From assembly GCA_026018925.1 (NCBI GenBank), contig JAKSZU010000025.1, forward strand, positions 20,315,391 to 20,379,390: DNA of 64,000 bases, in the 5' to 3' direction. Positions 33,126 to 44,083 of the stretch are shown here, in pieces. This DNA is from Tupaia tana. Its lineage: Eukaryota; Chordata; Mammalia; Scandentia; Tupaiidae. The stretch's first letter is position 1, and each line of letters starts with the position of its first letter. The position numbers and the translations under genes are program-made. The notes under the pieces were generated by a model. The model was given only the letters and a program-made list of their open reading frames with translations, was not told where the DNA came from and did no database searches.

Positions 33126-34561
33126 TTTAGGAAAACCTAATAATGCATTATGTTATTTTGATAAAATGAGTCATTCATGATACTTCAAAATGAGAATGGA
33201 TTTTTGGAAGACTCCTCTTGTGAAAGTTTGCAGGAGTAGACATTGAAGGACTTTTTGTCATGTACAATTGAAAAGAACATAATCCTGTTATTATAAACCC
33301 TACTTTATGTAATAATTATGCTAACTTGTAGAGTCTCATAGTTATGTAGTGAACCATGAAAGAGCAATATTGAAATGAACCTAAAACAGACTAAAAATAT
33401 AATAATCAAATTGTATAACACTTTCAGTTTGTAAAAAGTCAAAAATAAGTTAAAGTGTATATGTGAGCTACTTCTTGCTGAAAATGTCTCTTAAAAAATA
33501 GGACAAAAGACTAAAATAACCCCTGTGTTACCCTGCAGATTATAAAGTAGTTCTTATACACTACTTAATCCTCTCTCAATCAAAGACTTGAATTTAGTAG
33601 AGCAATTTGATGAAGTTTATGCTGGGACTTAACCTACAGCTAATCATCAGTTCACCTTATCAAATGCCTTATAAATTACTTTGGTGCCTATTTGAGACTC
33701 AGTGACAAACTGTCGAATGCTAATTATCATTTTGTCCTATCACACAGAGACAAGTATTCTTCAATGAGCAAAATTGCAGGGAAGTAGATATGATCTAGTT
33801 CTAAAATAGGTGAGGAAAAGCCAATGCAGTCATTCTTTTTGTTTTGTTTTATTTTGTTTCCAAAGTGGACAATAAAAATATATGCTTTACAAATCATATA
33901 AATAAAATAATATTTTATCATTGACTATCAAATTTTTTCCAGTGCTATCAAGAAAATTGATATTGAGCAATACATTATAAAAAAAGTTATATACAGCATT
34001 AAAGAAATCAGTATCTGGCTAGCAGAGTGTCTGCCTTATATTAATAGTTTCAAGCTCTCAGCAGTTATACAGTAGTGTTTGACTTACAATAACAGAAGGT
34101 ATTCTTTTTACTTCCTTTTATTTTAATTTCTTTTTACAGGCTAAGTGACAGTAACATAAGTTTTAATTACCATTAAAAAGCATAGCATAATTGCTAAAAA
34201 TTCCTCATGGGCCTTTATGGAAGAGTGGAACTGTGAGGTATGTCTTGAAGTATGATGAAAAATGTGAGCCAGTAATAGACGTGGAAAACAAAGCATTTTT
34301 AGAGCGTCCATCCTGAATAAAATTCAGACTGATATAAAAGAAGTCTTGTACTTGCAGATTGTAGGTAATCTCATAAACTAGAGCAATGTGTTTTAACTTT
34401 GCTCGGTAAGATAAAAACCTTCAAAAGCCACTGAAGGTCTTTAGTAAGAAAATTGTAATTACCCAAACAGTGTTTGATAAATATTGACATATTCCACAGT
34501 TTGAAGATATGTGAGTATAGAAACCCTAACTGTTGCTTGACCTACATGGGTGGCATGGATC
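33126..34561. other. Non-coding DNA, nothing recognised
   Basis: AT-rich sequence with no recognised element or credible frame. Confidence 0.4.
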
Positions 34562-34700
34562 TATGAGGGCACTTAAAAAGTTTGTGGAAAATGAAATTGA
34601 AGTATGATCATTTATTTTGGTGGTACGAAGTTTTGAAATCTATTCATAATTTTTTTTTCATAATATGAATTTCCACGATCTTTCCAAAGACCTCCTTGTA
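34562..34700. mobile_element. Mariner-type MITE, copy 1
   Basis: The left end TATGAGGGCACTTAAAAAGT and the right end TTTCCAAAGACCTCCTTGTA (reverse complement TACAAGGAGGTCTTTGGAAA) form diverged terminal inverted repeats of the mariner pattern TAYGAGGG..TCAAAAAGTT. The interior is about 80 bp and non-coding. Two further copies are at 44747 and 55931. Confidence 0.7.
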
Positions 34701-34800
34701 AATAACATTTCAACATGACAGGATAGGCCCAACATTGGAACCATGAGTATTGAAATCATGATCAACATGACCTACAGTTTACCTTGATAACTTAATAAAT

Positions 34801-35454
34801 GCTAGATTGCATTCAGGGAGAGGAATGTCAATAAAAACTGACACATTTTAGTGAGTGTAAAGAGAATTAACAAATTAAGTATAGAAAAATGTGGAATGGC
34901 CACATTTGGAATAAACTTTGAAAACACAAGCAGACTGCTAGATCTGAAAGGAGAAATCGACTGCAACACACTAATTGTTGGGGATCTCAACACCCCACTA
35001 TGTACTTTGGACAGATCATCTAGACAAAAAAGAATCAAAGAGATACAGATGTCAATATCATAAATCAAATGCACTTGACAGACATCTATAGAACCTTCTA
35101 CTCCAAAACTATGAAATATACACTTTTCTCACTCACACATGGAACCTTTCAAAGACTGACCACATGATGGGGCACAAATCAAGCCTTTACAGATTCAAGC
35201 ATTGAAACTACATCCAGCATCTTCTCTGATCATGATGGAATTAAACCTCTTATTAATCTCAGGAAAAAAATGCACATACACAATCATATGGAAACTAAAT
35301 AACCTACTCCTGAATGACTTCACAACTCCTGAAGAATTTAAGGCTGAAATCAAAAGAATCATGGAAACCAATGACAATGAGGACATGAGTTTCCATAATC
35401 TGTAGGACACAGCAAAACCAGTTACAAGACAGAACTTCGTAGCAAGTAGTGCAC

Positions 35455-35495
<41 letters not shown>

Positions 35496-36630
35496 TAAAA
35501 GGTGGCAAATGGACAACCTAACATCATGCCTCAGAGCTTTGGAAAAACAAAAACAAAAAATCCAGGAGAAAAGAAGTATTAGGATCTGAGAGGAAATAAA
35601 TGAAATAGAAGATAAATGAACATTACAGAAAATAAATAAAAGCAAAAGCTGGTTCTTTAATAACATTAACAAAATTGATATGTCATTAGCTAGACTAATT
35701 AAGAAGAGAGAAAGGAACCAGATGAATCAAATTCTCAATGAAACAGGAAATATTAAAACAGGTGTAATAGAAATACAAAACATCATTAGAGGATACTATG
35801 ACTAACTATATGCCAACAAACAAGAAAATCTAAAAGAGATGACAAATTCCTGGACACATATAATCTACCAAGACTGAATGAAGAAAACACAGAAAACCTG
35901 AATAGATCCATTTATTAGCAATGAGATTGAGACAGTAATAAATAACCTCCCAAAAAAGAAAAACCCTTGCCTGATGGTTTTACTTCTGAATTCTACAAAA
36001 GTTTTAAAGAAGAGTTAACCTCCATTCTACTCAAGTTACTTTTAAAGATCCACAAGGAAGGAATCTTCCCAAATTTATTTTATGAAGCCTCCATCACCCT
36101 AATCCCCCAAACAGACAGACATGACAAGGAAGGAAAACTACAGATCTATATCTTTGATGAATATAGATGAAAAAATCCTCAACAAGATACTAGCAATTCA
36201 TAGTCAACAACATATAAAAAAGATTATACAAGGTAAGCTTTATTCCAGGGATGCAAGGGTTTAACATGTGCAAAACCATAAATGTAATACACCATATTAA
36301 CAGAAAGAAAGATAAAAACCATATGATCTTATCAATCAATGCAGAAAAATATTTGATAAAATATAACATTCCTTCATGATTAAGATTCTCAGCAACATTT
36401 CAGCACAATAAAAGCTATCTATGAAAAACGCTTATATAACATCAAACCAAATGGCACAAAACCTGGCTCAAGACAAGGCTACCTACTTTCTCCACTTCTT
36501 CACAATATAATGCTGGAAGTCCTAGCCAATGCAATGAGAGAAAAAACAATAAAATAAAATGCATTCAAACAGGAAAAGAAGAGGTGAAATTATCTGTATT
36601 TGCAGATGCCATGACTATGTACATAGAATG
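34801..36630 (+). pseudogene. L1 ORF2 remnant (endonuclease C-terminus to reverse transcriptase)
   Basis: The remnant reads in the L1 ORF2 order but with many stops and frame changes. It includes an endonuclease-like GDLNTPL near 34980 and [20 protein letters not shown] lies near 35290, an [16 protein letters not shown] region near 35670, and the RT-region [19 protein letters not shown] near 35985. The catalytic FADD-type motif is altered to FADAM (36599-36613). A 37-nt A-run interrupts it at 35457-35493. The start is 5'-truncated and the RT C-terminus is deleted, so it cannot encode a working enzyme. Confidence 0.92.
35457..35493 (+). repeat. 37-nt poly(A) within L1 ORF2
   Basis: The uninterrupted A-run sits inside coding-derived L1 sequence, where human L1 has a lysine-containing stretch. 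Expansion of a short A-rich codon run, or an inserted tail without a body, would both explain it. Confidence 0.95.
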
Positions 36631-36716
36631 TCTGGTGCGAAGTGTATCCATGCTGGGTAAATTCACTTTACAAGCTAAGGGATGTATAGTGATTGAATGC
36701 ATAAAATATTAAAAAA
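36631..36716 (+). mobile_element. L1 3'-terminal tail joined to truncated ORF2
   Basis: CTGGTGCGAAGTGTATCCATG, CACTTTACAAGCTAAGGGATG and GTATAGTGATTGAATGCATA match the 3' end of the L1 family also seen at 39231-39330, 51090-51190 and (reverse) 52060. The sequence between the FADD-type motif and the 3' end is gone, which shows an internal deletion of several kb. Confidence 0.8.
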
Positions 36717-37421
36717 AGCTATATAAAAATAATACTGGATGAGGTCTTGTGTTACTTGGCATTAATGGTATGGAACAAATACGAACAATTAGCAACTCAA
36801 ATTTTTTACTTACAGAGAAAAATATTAAGGTTTGTATTACTATTAATAAAATCTAATATAAAATCCAAATAATAATGTGTTAATTGGGGCAGGTTAAGTT
36901 ATTTTCTTTAAGAATAAACTGTCACATTTCAGGGGCTTAGCACAGCAGGGCTTATTGTGCACACAGGCAGAGACCAGTCTAGGTGTTTTGGTGATTGTTC
37001 AGCAGTATAGGGTGCTGCATTCTCACAGATCTACCATCTCAACTACACTCCTCCATTGCTAATATGACAGGAGTCAATACGGAAAAATCTCCTACCAACA
37101 ATTAAATTTCTCCAGAAAATGACTTCTTCCATTGGCTAATCTTGTTGAATGCATTTGCCCTATGACAAGCATAATGAAAAAAAAATCTATCTTTCTTGTC
37201 ACTTAATGAGGTAGAGCATCAGATGACATGGAATATAATTAATATTTGTCAAAAATATCATATTGAGAATGACCAAAGTGCCGTGCCAATAATCACACCA
37301 TTAGCAATTAGTCCAACACTTTTTTCAATGACCAATACTTTTCTCCAAAGATAATTTTGGATATTGCATTCTGAGATTCTGATTGCCATCGGATTTCTAT
37401 AAGGATGATTTCTGCCAAAGC
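36717..37421. other. Non-coding DNA, possible old MaLR-like remnant
   Basis: 36930-37170 (CACATTTCAGGGGCTTAGCA, CAGAGACCAGTCTAGGTGTT) resembles a reverse old LTR, but the match is too weak for a family name. Confidence 0.3.
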
Positions 37422-37424
37422 AAA

Positions 37425-37463
<39 letters not shown>

Positions 37464-37465
37464 AT
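37422..37465. repeat. (AAAT)n microsatellite
   Basis: About 11 uninterrupted AAAT units. Confidence 0.97.
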
Positions 37466-37726
37466 GCAATGTGTAGAGTGTAGAATCTTAGACATCTTAG
37501 CAGCCATTACTTGAAATCCTGCAAGCCTCTGTTATTGTCTTGTACATCTTTTAGAGTACTCTATGAGCATTTCATTAGGAATTTAGTATCTGTCAACCTG
37601 AGAGTCAGTATCATTTGTTGATATGTACATGTGTTTGTGCATGCAATCCTATCACAGTCTTTCTTAGGTCACCTTATTATCTTCCTAGTGCTCTTAGGTT
37701 AAAATTTATAAAATTTAATAGTTCTT

Positions 37727-37993
37727 TTTTTTTTTTTTTTTTTGGAGAGGCTTTTGCTATAGGGCGCGTGGGCTCGCCAGACAGACAGAGACATAGAGAT
37801 AGAAAGCGAGAAATCATCCCCCAGGGGGGATGGTCACACCGCAATCCCTTCTCCTCCATTCTCCTCTCAGGATCTTGGGCACGCACTCACAGGTGCCCAG
37901 AGTGAGTATTAAGCCACTGGGTCCGGGATGCGAACTGCTGTCGACTTCGTGGGAGTCCAGCGACATAGCCATTACGCTAACTGCTCGTTCCCT
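37727..37993 (-). mobile_element. Family A SINE with near-perfect target-site duplication
   Basis: Reverse copy with TAGGGCGCGTGGGCTCGCC, CATCCCCCAGGGGGGATGG and a changed B box (GCGAACTGCTG). AAAATTTAACAGTTCTT at 37994-38010 repeats the left flank ending at 37726 with one substitution. Confidence 0.94.
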
Positions 37994-38010
37994 AAAATTT
38001 AACAGTTCTT

Positions 38011-38670
38011 TGACACCCATTATAATTGGGTTCTTGCCTTCTGTTTTTTCTCAAACAACTTTATTTCCTGTACTCATTGTACTTCTATCACATTAACCCT
38101 TTCTTACTTTTCAATGTGCTAAGACATTTTTTAGTATCAGCATCATTACGATATTATTTTTTTCTGTTAGCAACTCTTTCCTCCATGAATTTGCTCTTTG
38201 AAACTTTAAATCTCACATGAAATGACTAATTCATTCAGAGATTTTTGTTTGTTGTTTTTTTAAAGGAAACCTTAAGTCTGCTTTTTCTCAAAGGCAATTT
38301 TCCCATATGTTGTTATAACAACTGAGAATTTTCAGGGTATCAGAGTAAACGCATTTACCTATTTCCAACTTGCCTTCCTCTATACTAAAACCCCATGAAT
38401 GTAGGAATATATTTACTTCCAAATCACTAGCATCTTTATTAGCATTCTGTTAATATAAGTTGATTTTTATAAAAGAATAAATGAAATATATTAAATTGTA
38501 TATTAGTTTATCTAATCTAGCACACGGGCTAAAGTTCTTTAAATGTGAATCAACATAACCTGTCAGTTCCTATGCAACTTTAATAGATGAGTATAATTTC
38601 CTCTTATGGATGTGTTTAGAAAGATAACAGGTTTTTCAATCTGGAATATGTACAATTATTTGAATGCTTC
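38011..38670. other. Non-coding DNA, nothing recognised
   Basis: No repeat or credible frame was recognised. Confidence 0.4.
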
Positions 38671-39025
38671 CTCCCTCCCCCAGAAAGTAATGTGTGGAAA
38701 CTTAATCACCAATGCAACTGTACCAGAAAGGAAGAACATTAACAGACAATTACATCGAGAGGCCTCTACCATAATGAATAAATTGGTGTTTTTTTAATCA
38801 CAGAAGTTACTTATCCAGGGGATGGGTTCCTGATAAAACAATGAACTGAGACCCCTCTACCCACTCCTTCTCCCTCACACTCTCTTGCTCTTCCTCTTTC
38901 TGTCATGGGATGATGCTATGAGAAGACATCTCACCCTCCAGACTCAAAGAAATCAATCTCTAATCTTATATTCTTTATAAATTATTCAGTCTCAGGTATT
39001 CTTTTATAGCATCATACACTGAACT
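38671..39025 (+). mobile_element. MST-like MaLR LTR
   Basis: Motif order GTAATGTGTGGAAACTTAAT, TTGGTGTTTTTTTAATCACAG, a CTCTCTTGCTCTTCC stretch, GTCATGGGATGATGC, AAATTATTCAGTCTCAGGTAT and ATAGCATCATACACTGAACT follows the MST/THE1-type LTR, whose end reads ...AAATTACCCAGTCTCAGGTAT.. and ..ACTAA. Old and non-coding. Confidence 0.65.
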
Positions 39026-39230
39026 AAGGCAATAGGTAAGACATTCCAATTATGTTGATGTTTGAATATTTCTGTGCACCATTACAATAATTGAGATGAG
39101 AAGGAAAGGGGGAAGAAAAAGGAGAAGAATGAAGAGGAGGCAGCGAGAAGATAAAGACAAAATAGAGAGGCAAGACATTTATGGGACACAGAAGTGGGAT
39201 ATTATCTGTTCAGTATAACTTGTATAGTAT

Positions 39231-39330
39231 CCCCAACTGGACTGGTGAGAAATGTATTCATGTTGAAACATTCTCTTTACAAGCTAAGTGATGTATGTGA
39301 TTGAATGTATAAAAGAAGTTGAAATAAAAT
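39231..39330 (+). mobile_element. Isolated L1 3' tail
   Basis: CTGGTGAGAAATGTATTCATG, CTTTACAAGCTAAGTGATG and GTGATTGAATGTATAAAA match the tail at 36631-36716. It is a very short, 5'-truncated L1 insertion. Confidence 0.75.
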
Positions 39331-39939
39331 TAAGTATCTGAAAAAGAAGATGAAGACAAAGACGCAGCAGCAATATCAGCCATAGCTGTTGACGTAGTAT
39401 CGGTGCTCAATGAAAAGGATATTCAAATCAGAATGAAGTTCCTTTCCTCAAGATTCAGGGCAGGAAGTGAGCTTACAATAGAATGTGCCCACTTGCAATA
39501 TGTGAGTACTCTGCCTGTTTCCTTTGATTGTGGCCACAGTCCAGACTGCTTTTGCATATCTAATTCTGGCTAGACTCCCAGGTTTGGCTCCCAGCCCAGT
39601 CTATCTTCTTGGCCTGTGTAATACTCTTGTGAGGAATTTTATTTGGAAACAGATATACTTTCGTGAGTATCACAGCACTTAAATTTTCAGGTATGTCCAG
39701 GAGTTTTTTCAGTTAGAAAACTACTTTCCCAAGTCATCCCTAGAGTGAAAAGATGACTGCCAGTTATTTCAGTGATTGGGATTTCCAGTAGGAGTTAAAG
39801 TGTGGAATGTACCTATACATACTTCCAATCAGACCAAGAAGCAGCGTAGAAAGATGTAGGGATGTAGAGTAAGCTGTTGTATAATACATGGAAACCAGAC
39901 TGAAAGAGTCAGGTAGAATAGCTTATTGAGTAAGCAGTC
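39331..39939. other. Non-coding DNA, nothing recognised
   Basis: No repeat or credible frame was recognised. Confidence 0.4.
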
Positions 39940-40350
39940 TGTGTATCAATTCTCTATTGTCACCGTACAATTACTACTAATTAAGTGTTCTAACTAGAGT
40001 TTGTTATTTTACTGTTGTATAGGTCTGAAATCTGACAGGATCAGTTGAATTCTCTATTGAGAGTCTCACAAAGCTAAAGTCACAGTATTAATAGGTCTAG
40101 ATTTTTGTCTGGAGGCTCTAGAAGAAAATGTGCTTTATACTTATTCAGATCATTAGCTGAATTAGGACCCATGCAGTTGCAGGATCTAGACCAGGGCATC
40201 ATTCTCAGCTCCAAGAGGCTGCCTGTTTTTTCTAGCTTATAGTCTCCTTCATCTTTAAGCCAGTATGCCCAGATGAAGTTACTCCTGACTTCAGAATTAG
40301 CACTGCCTTTTCTTCTACTTCATCTCTCTTATCCTGGCCAAAGAAATACT
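39940..40350 (-). mobile_element. MLT1-like LTR, diverged, reverse strand
   Basis: TATCAATTCTCTATTGTCACC, TTATTTTACTGTTGTATAGG, GAGAGTCTCACAAAGCTAAAG, CTGGAGGCTCTAGAAGAAAA and CTCCAAGAGGCTGCCTGTTTT follow the reverse order of an ERVL-MaLR LTR (ctattgctg.., ..ctcacagttctg, ..ggctctag..). Family-level naming is tentative. Confidence 0.5.
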
Positions 40351-40354
40351 TCCA

Positions 40355-41145
40355 CTTTTTTTGCTCTGCTTTATTGAAGTACAGTTTATAATTAGTAGTT
40401 ATACATAATTAAGCTATATATCTTGGTATGAGATATAGATAGAAATTAAATACTATATATATTCACCACAGTCAAGTTGACTAACAAATGTGTCACCTCA
40501 CATAGTTATATTCTTTACTTCTTTGTGTGTGTGTATGATATGAATCCTTAATAAATAGCCTCTCAGCAAATTTCAGATATATAACAAAGTATTGCTAACT
40601 ATAATTACATTGTTGTACACTAACTTTCTAAAACTTAACCATCTCACATAACTGAAAGTTTGTATCACTTGATCAACATTTCCGCATTTTTCTAACCCTG
40701 ACTCCTAAATTTTATTACTCTATTTCATTCTGTTCCATTCTTTCTATTTTATTCTATTAATTACAAATATGAGTATTTTAGATTCTACATATAAGTAAGA
40801 CTATGCAGTATTAGTTTTTCCATGTCTGACTTATTTCATTTAGCATAATGTCCTCCAGGTTCATTCCTGAGGTCCTAAGTGATGGCATTTCCTTAATTTC
40901 TTTAATGACTGTATATACATGCACACACACACACACACAAACACATATCAGTATATACATATTCTATACAGTCTATGATCCATATACAGATAAATGTATG
41001 CACTATGTGTATTTGTATGTATACACACAATTTTCATGTTTTCTCTGTTTGTGCTTCCTGATGAGATTGCTAGATTATATTATAATTCTATTTTTAATGT
41101 TTTGAGGAAACTTCATTCTTTTTTCTCAAATTCTGTACCAGTTTA

Positions 41146-41151
<6 letters not shown>
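40355..41151 (-). mobile_element. L1 (L1M type) 3' UTR and 3' ORF2 end, reverse strand
   Basis: GTTGTACACTAACTTTCTAA, AACTGAAAGTTTGTATCACT, TTAGATTCTACATATAAGTA, TTATTTCATTTAGCATAATG and CCTCCAGGTTCATTCCTGAG reproduce the familiar L1 antisense series. The SINE at 41152 splits the element and it continues at 41430. It is decayed and non-coding. Confidence 0.9.
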
Positions 41152-41179
<28 letters not shown>

Positions 41180-41429
41180 GAGAGGTTTTCACTATAGGGC
41201 GCTTGCGCTCGCCAGACAGACAGAGAGAGACACAGAGACAGAAAGTGAGAAATCACCCCCTGGGGGGATGGTCACGCTGCAATCCCTTCTCCTCCATTCT
41301 CCTCTTGGGATCTTGGGCACACACGCACACGCGCCCAGCGTGAGTTTAAGCCACCGGGTCCGGGACGCGAACCGTGGTCGACTACATGGGAGTCCAGCGA
41401 CATAGCCATTACGCTAACTGCTGGTTCCC
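41152..41429 (-). mobile_element. Family A SINE nested in L1, with target-site duplication
   Basis: Near-consensus reverse copy with a long poly(T) start. The host L1 sequence CCAGTTTACATTTT is duplicated at 41138-41151 and 41430-41443. GCGAACCGTGGTCGACTAC marks the reverse B box. Confidence 0.97.
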
Positions 41430-41925
41430 CCAGTTTACATTTTATCAACAGAGAAAAGTTTTCTTTTCCTCAGTTATATTTTTATATTGGGTAATATCCA
41501 TTCTAACAGGCGTGGAGCAATATCTCATTGTGGTTTTGATTTGCATTTTTCTGGTAATTAGTGCAGTTAAGCATCTTCCATATACCTGTTGTATTTGTAT
41601 GTTTTCATTTAGGATGGTCTACTAATTTCCTTTATCCATTTTGTAATGAGGTTATTATTATGTTTTTGCTATTGAATTATATGAATTATGTTTAAATTTG
41701 GACATTAAACACTTACCAGCTCCATATGGGTTTCAAGCATTTTATCTCATTTCATAGGTTTCCCTTTCATGTTATTTAGATTCCCACACAGAAGACTTCT
41801 AGTTTAATGCTATCCCGTTTGTCTATTTTCTGACAGATTTTGCCTGTGCTATTTATCTTATATCGAAAAGTCATTGCCTAGATTCATTGTGTGGTTTGGG
41901 TACCTCTATGAAAGATCAATTGGCC
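41430..41925 (-). mobile_element. L1 ORF2 3' region, reverse strand (continuation)
   Basis: CATTCTAACAGGCGTGGAGC, TCTCATTGTGGTTTTGATTTGC, GCATCTTCCATATACCTGTT, TTTTTGCTATTGAATTATATG and AAAGTCATTGCCTAGATTCA continue the L1 antisense order after the nested SINE. It breaks off near 41925. Confidence 0.9.
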
Positions 41926-41959
41926 ATTTATTAAGTGGTCATTAACCTTTATATGCTAA

Positions 41960-42100
41960 TATCATATGAATATAATTTTTATTTAGTTATAATTGAAAAG
42001 TAAAATTATATCTATTCAAGGCACAAATGTACTATTTTGATGTACATCTATTTTTTTGAAATACTGCAGTCAAGCCAATCATTACATAAATAATATATAA
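41960..42100 (-). mobile_element. L1 3' UTR fragment, reverse strand
   Basis: TTATAATTGAAAAGTAAAAT, TATCTATTCAAGGCACAAAT, TTTTGATGTACATCTATTTT and CAGTCAAGCCAATCATTACA resemble the end of an older L1 3' UTR in reverse. It is separate from the adjacent L1. Confidence 0.6.
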
Positions 42101-42296
42101 TATTATGATTATATAACATTGTATATAATATATAATTACACTACATTATATATTATATAATTATATATATATAATTGTATAATTATATATATATAATGTG
42201 ACGCACATTCAAATATATAATATAATTTATATATTAATATAATATAATATATAATATTATATATAATATATAATATAATGTGACGCACATTCAAAT
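42101..42296. repeat. TA-rich palindromic region with an 82-bp spaced duplication
   Basis: Repeated TATATAAT/ATTATATA motifs form many inverted repeats. AATGTGACGCACATTCAAAT occurs exactly twice, at 42195-42214 and 42277-42296. The second copy runs into the SINE fragment, so the first is probably a duplicated SINE edge. Confidence 0.9.
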
Positions 42297-42393
42297 GTGC
42301 CCGGCGTGAGTTTAAGCACCAGGTCTGGGTCTCAAAACATGGTAGACTATGTAAGAGTCCAGCAATGCAGCCATTATGCCAACTGCTGGTGCT
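42297..42393 (-). mobile_element. Family A SINE, head half only, reverse strand
   Basis: GTGCCCGGCGTGAGTTTAAG, CACCAGGTCTGGGTCTC and CATTATGCCAACTGCTGGTGC give the head and start of the middle. The 3' half is replaced by the TA-rich region, suggesting loss by rearrangement. Confidence 0.88.
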
Positions 42394-43261
42394 GGAAATA
42401 GTGACATCTTCATTTAATGTACTTAGGGACATGTAAATCACGTAATAATTTCTCTGCAAGTGTCAACTCAAAAGTCATCCCAGACTTTTTTAAGGAAAAC
42501 ACTGACCGAGATGATGTTTTTCTTAATGACAGCTAGTGTGATAAAAACATGCATTTTGTTGAGTGTAGAGACTGTCCCTGTTTGAGTTTTTAAGGTATAT
42601 CTGGTATTCTCATCACAAAAGGTGTTAGTGAATGAAGACTTCGACAGTGTGTGCAATGCATGACTCCCTGTAAATCCATTTTGGCACACTGAGATACTGT
42701 TGTGTTCTCTGCTTGTCTATTTTAGGGAATTCATAAACACAGTTTGGCTTGTTTATTAGAGTTCAAAAACCTGGCAAAGCACATCACTGCAGCTCTTTTT
42801 CATCTGCTGTGTTGACACGGAGATCAGTGACCCCTTTTGAATGATCGAAATTTTGACAGCTTAATTTCTCTGTCATGAGTTGCTAAGGTAACACTATTTT
42901 TGTGAATTCTGTGGTTAATAAATCCTCAAGAAATGTCTTCCATTTATAGCATTGAAAGTAATTTAATGTTAAAGTAAAAGATTTATTCTTGGTTCACTTC
43001 TCATTTACTGAAGAAACTCAATCTACCTGTTGGCTATTGTCTTCTTTCTCAAAATAACTGACTCAGTCTGGTCTGGAAAAAAGAGACTTTAGATACAAAG
43101 AAAAGGAAATAACATATCTTCAAGAAAAGAAATAATGCAACATCTCATAGTACTGGATTATGCTTTTGAAATGAGTGAACAAAGTACAATTTCAAAGTCT
43201 ATCTTTAGATTTGAGGGTTTGAACTTCTGTTTTCAAAGACTGGTATAATACTATTTGCAAT
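42394..43261. other. Non-coding DNA, nothing recognised
   Basis: No repeat or credible frame was recognised. Confidence 0.4.
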
Positions 43262-43281
43262 GGTATATATATACACAATGG

Positions 43282-43352
<71 letters not shown>
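43262..43352. repeat. (TA)n microsatellite, interrupted
   Basis: About 90 bp of TA repeats with a few ATACACAATGG/ATACATA interruptions. It directly abuts the LTR at 43355. Confidence 0.95.
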
Positions 43353-43354
<2 letters not shown>

Positions 43355-43356
<2 letters not shown>

Positions 43357-43941
43357 GGGTATTAGTTTTCTAGCAATGTGTAATAATTTATCACCAAAAA
43401 AAGCTAGTTAAAACATTATCATCTTTTAATTTCTATAGGTTACATACCCAGATGTAGCTGGATTGAATTTTCCATTCAGGGTCTCACAAGGTTGTACTCA
43501 AGATTTCCCTTGGCCTTTGTTCCTTTCTGGAGCTCAAGATCCTCTTTCAAACTCATGGCTTGGGAAGAGAAAGGGTTTCTTCTGTTTGCTTAGCTAAGTC
43601 AAATTAAAAGGGACCACGCTGAGCTGTTGAAAAGGGGAAAATTTCGTCTCCTAGAATCTGCCACATCTTTTAACCAGGTCAGCCCCTGGCAAAGGTCCCT
43701 AATTTCCAATATTTCTGACTTTGAAAAGAGACTTATTAAGGATTCACTTAATTACATCAAGCCTGCCTAGATAATCACCCTCTTAACTAAATTTGTCAAC
43801 TTATTAGTAACAGGATCACAGGACTGGTGATCATTTCCTCATGTTCACTGGTTCTACCAAAACAAGGGGAGGGGATTATATAAAATGTATGCAGCAGAGA
43901 ACAGGAATTGTCAAGGCCAGTTTAAAGTCCTGTCTAGCACA
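43355..43941 (-). mobile_element. MLT1-like MaLR LTR, nearly full length, reverse strand
   Basis: GGTATTAGTTTTCTAGCAATG, GTGTAATAATTTATCACC, GGGTCTCACAAGGTTGTAC, TGGAGCTCAAGATCC, GGGGAGGGGATTATATAAAA and the terminal CCTGTCTAGCACA follow the complete reverse order of a MaLR LTR (end ...CTACCACA). The sense 5' end lies at 43941. Confidence 0.65.
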
Positions 43942-44039
43942 AGTAGATTATGTACATTCAAAACAAAGCATTTCTGATCACATAATAAGTAATTCCAAGC
44001 ACATTTTGGTGCTTGCTTTCTTGATTCTTTAACAATTTG

Positions 44040-44083
44040 AGTTAGTTTGTAAAAATGATTAAAAAATTTATATTTTGATTTTG
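44040..44083 (-). mobile_element. L1 ORF2 fragment, reverse strand, left of the solo LTR
   Basis: AGTTAGTTTGTAAAAATG and ATATTTTGATTTTG lead into the LTR. Across the insertion the host reads on as TATCCTGGATCTTTACTA, a familiar L1 antisense stretch (...TTGATTTTGTATCCTG...). Confidence 0.75.
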
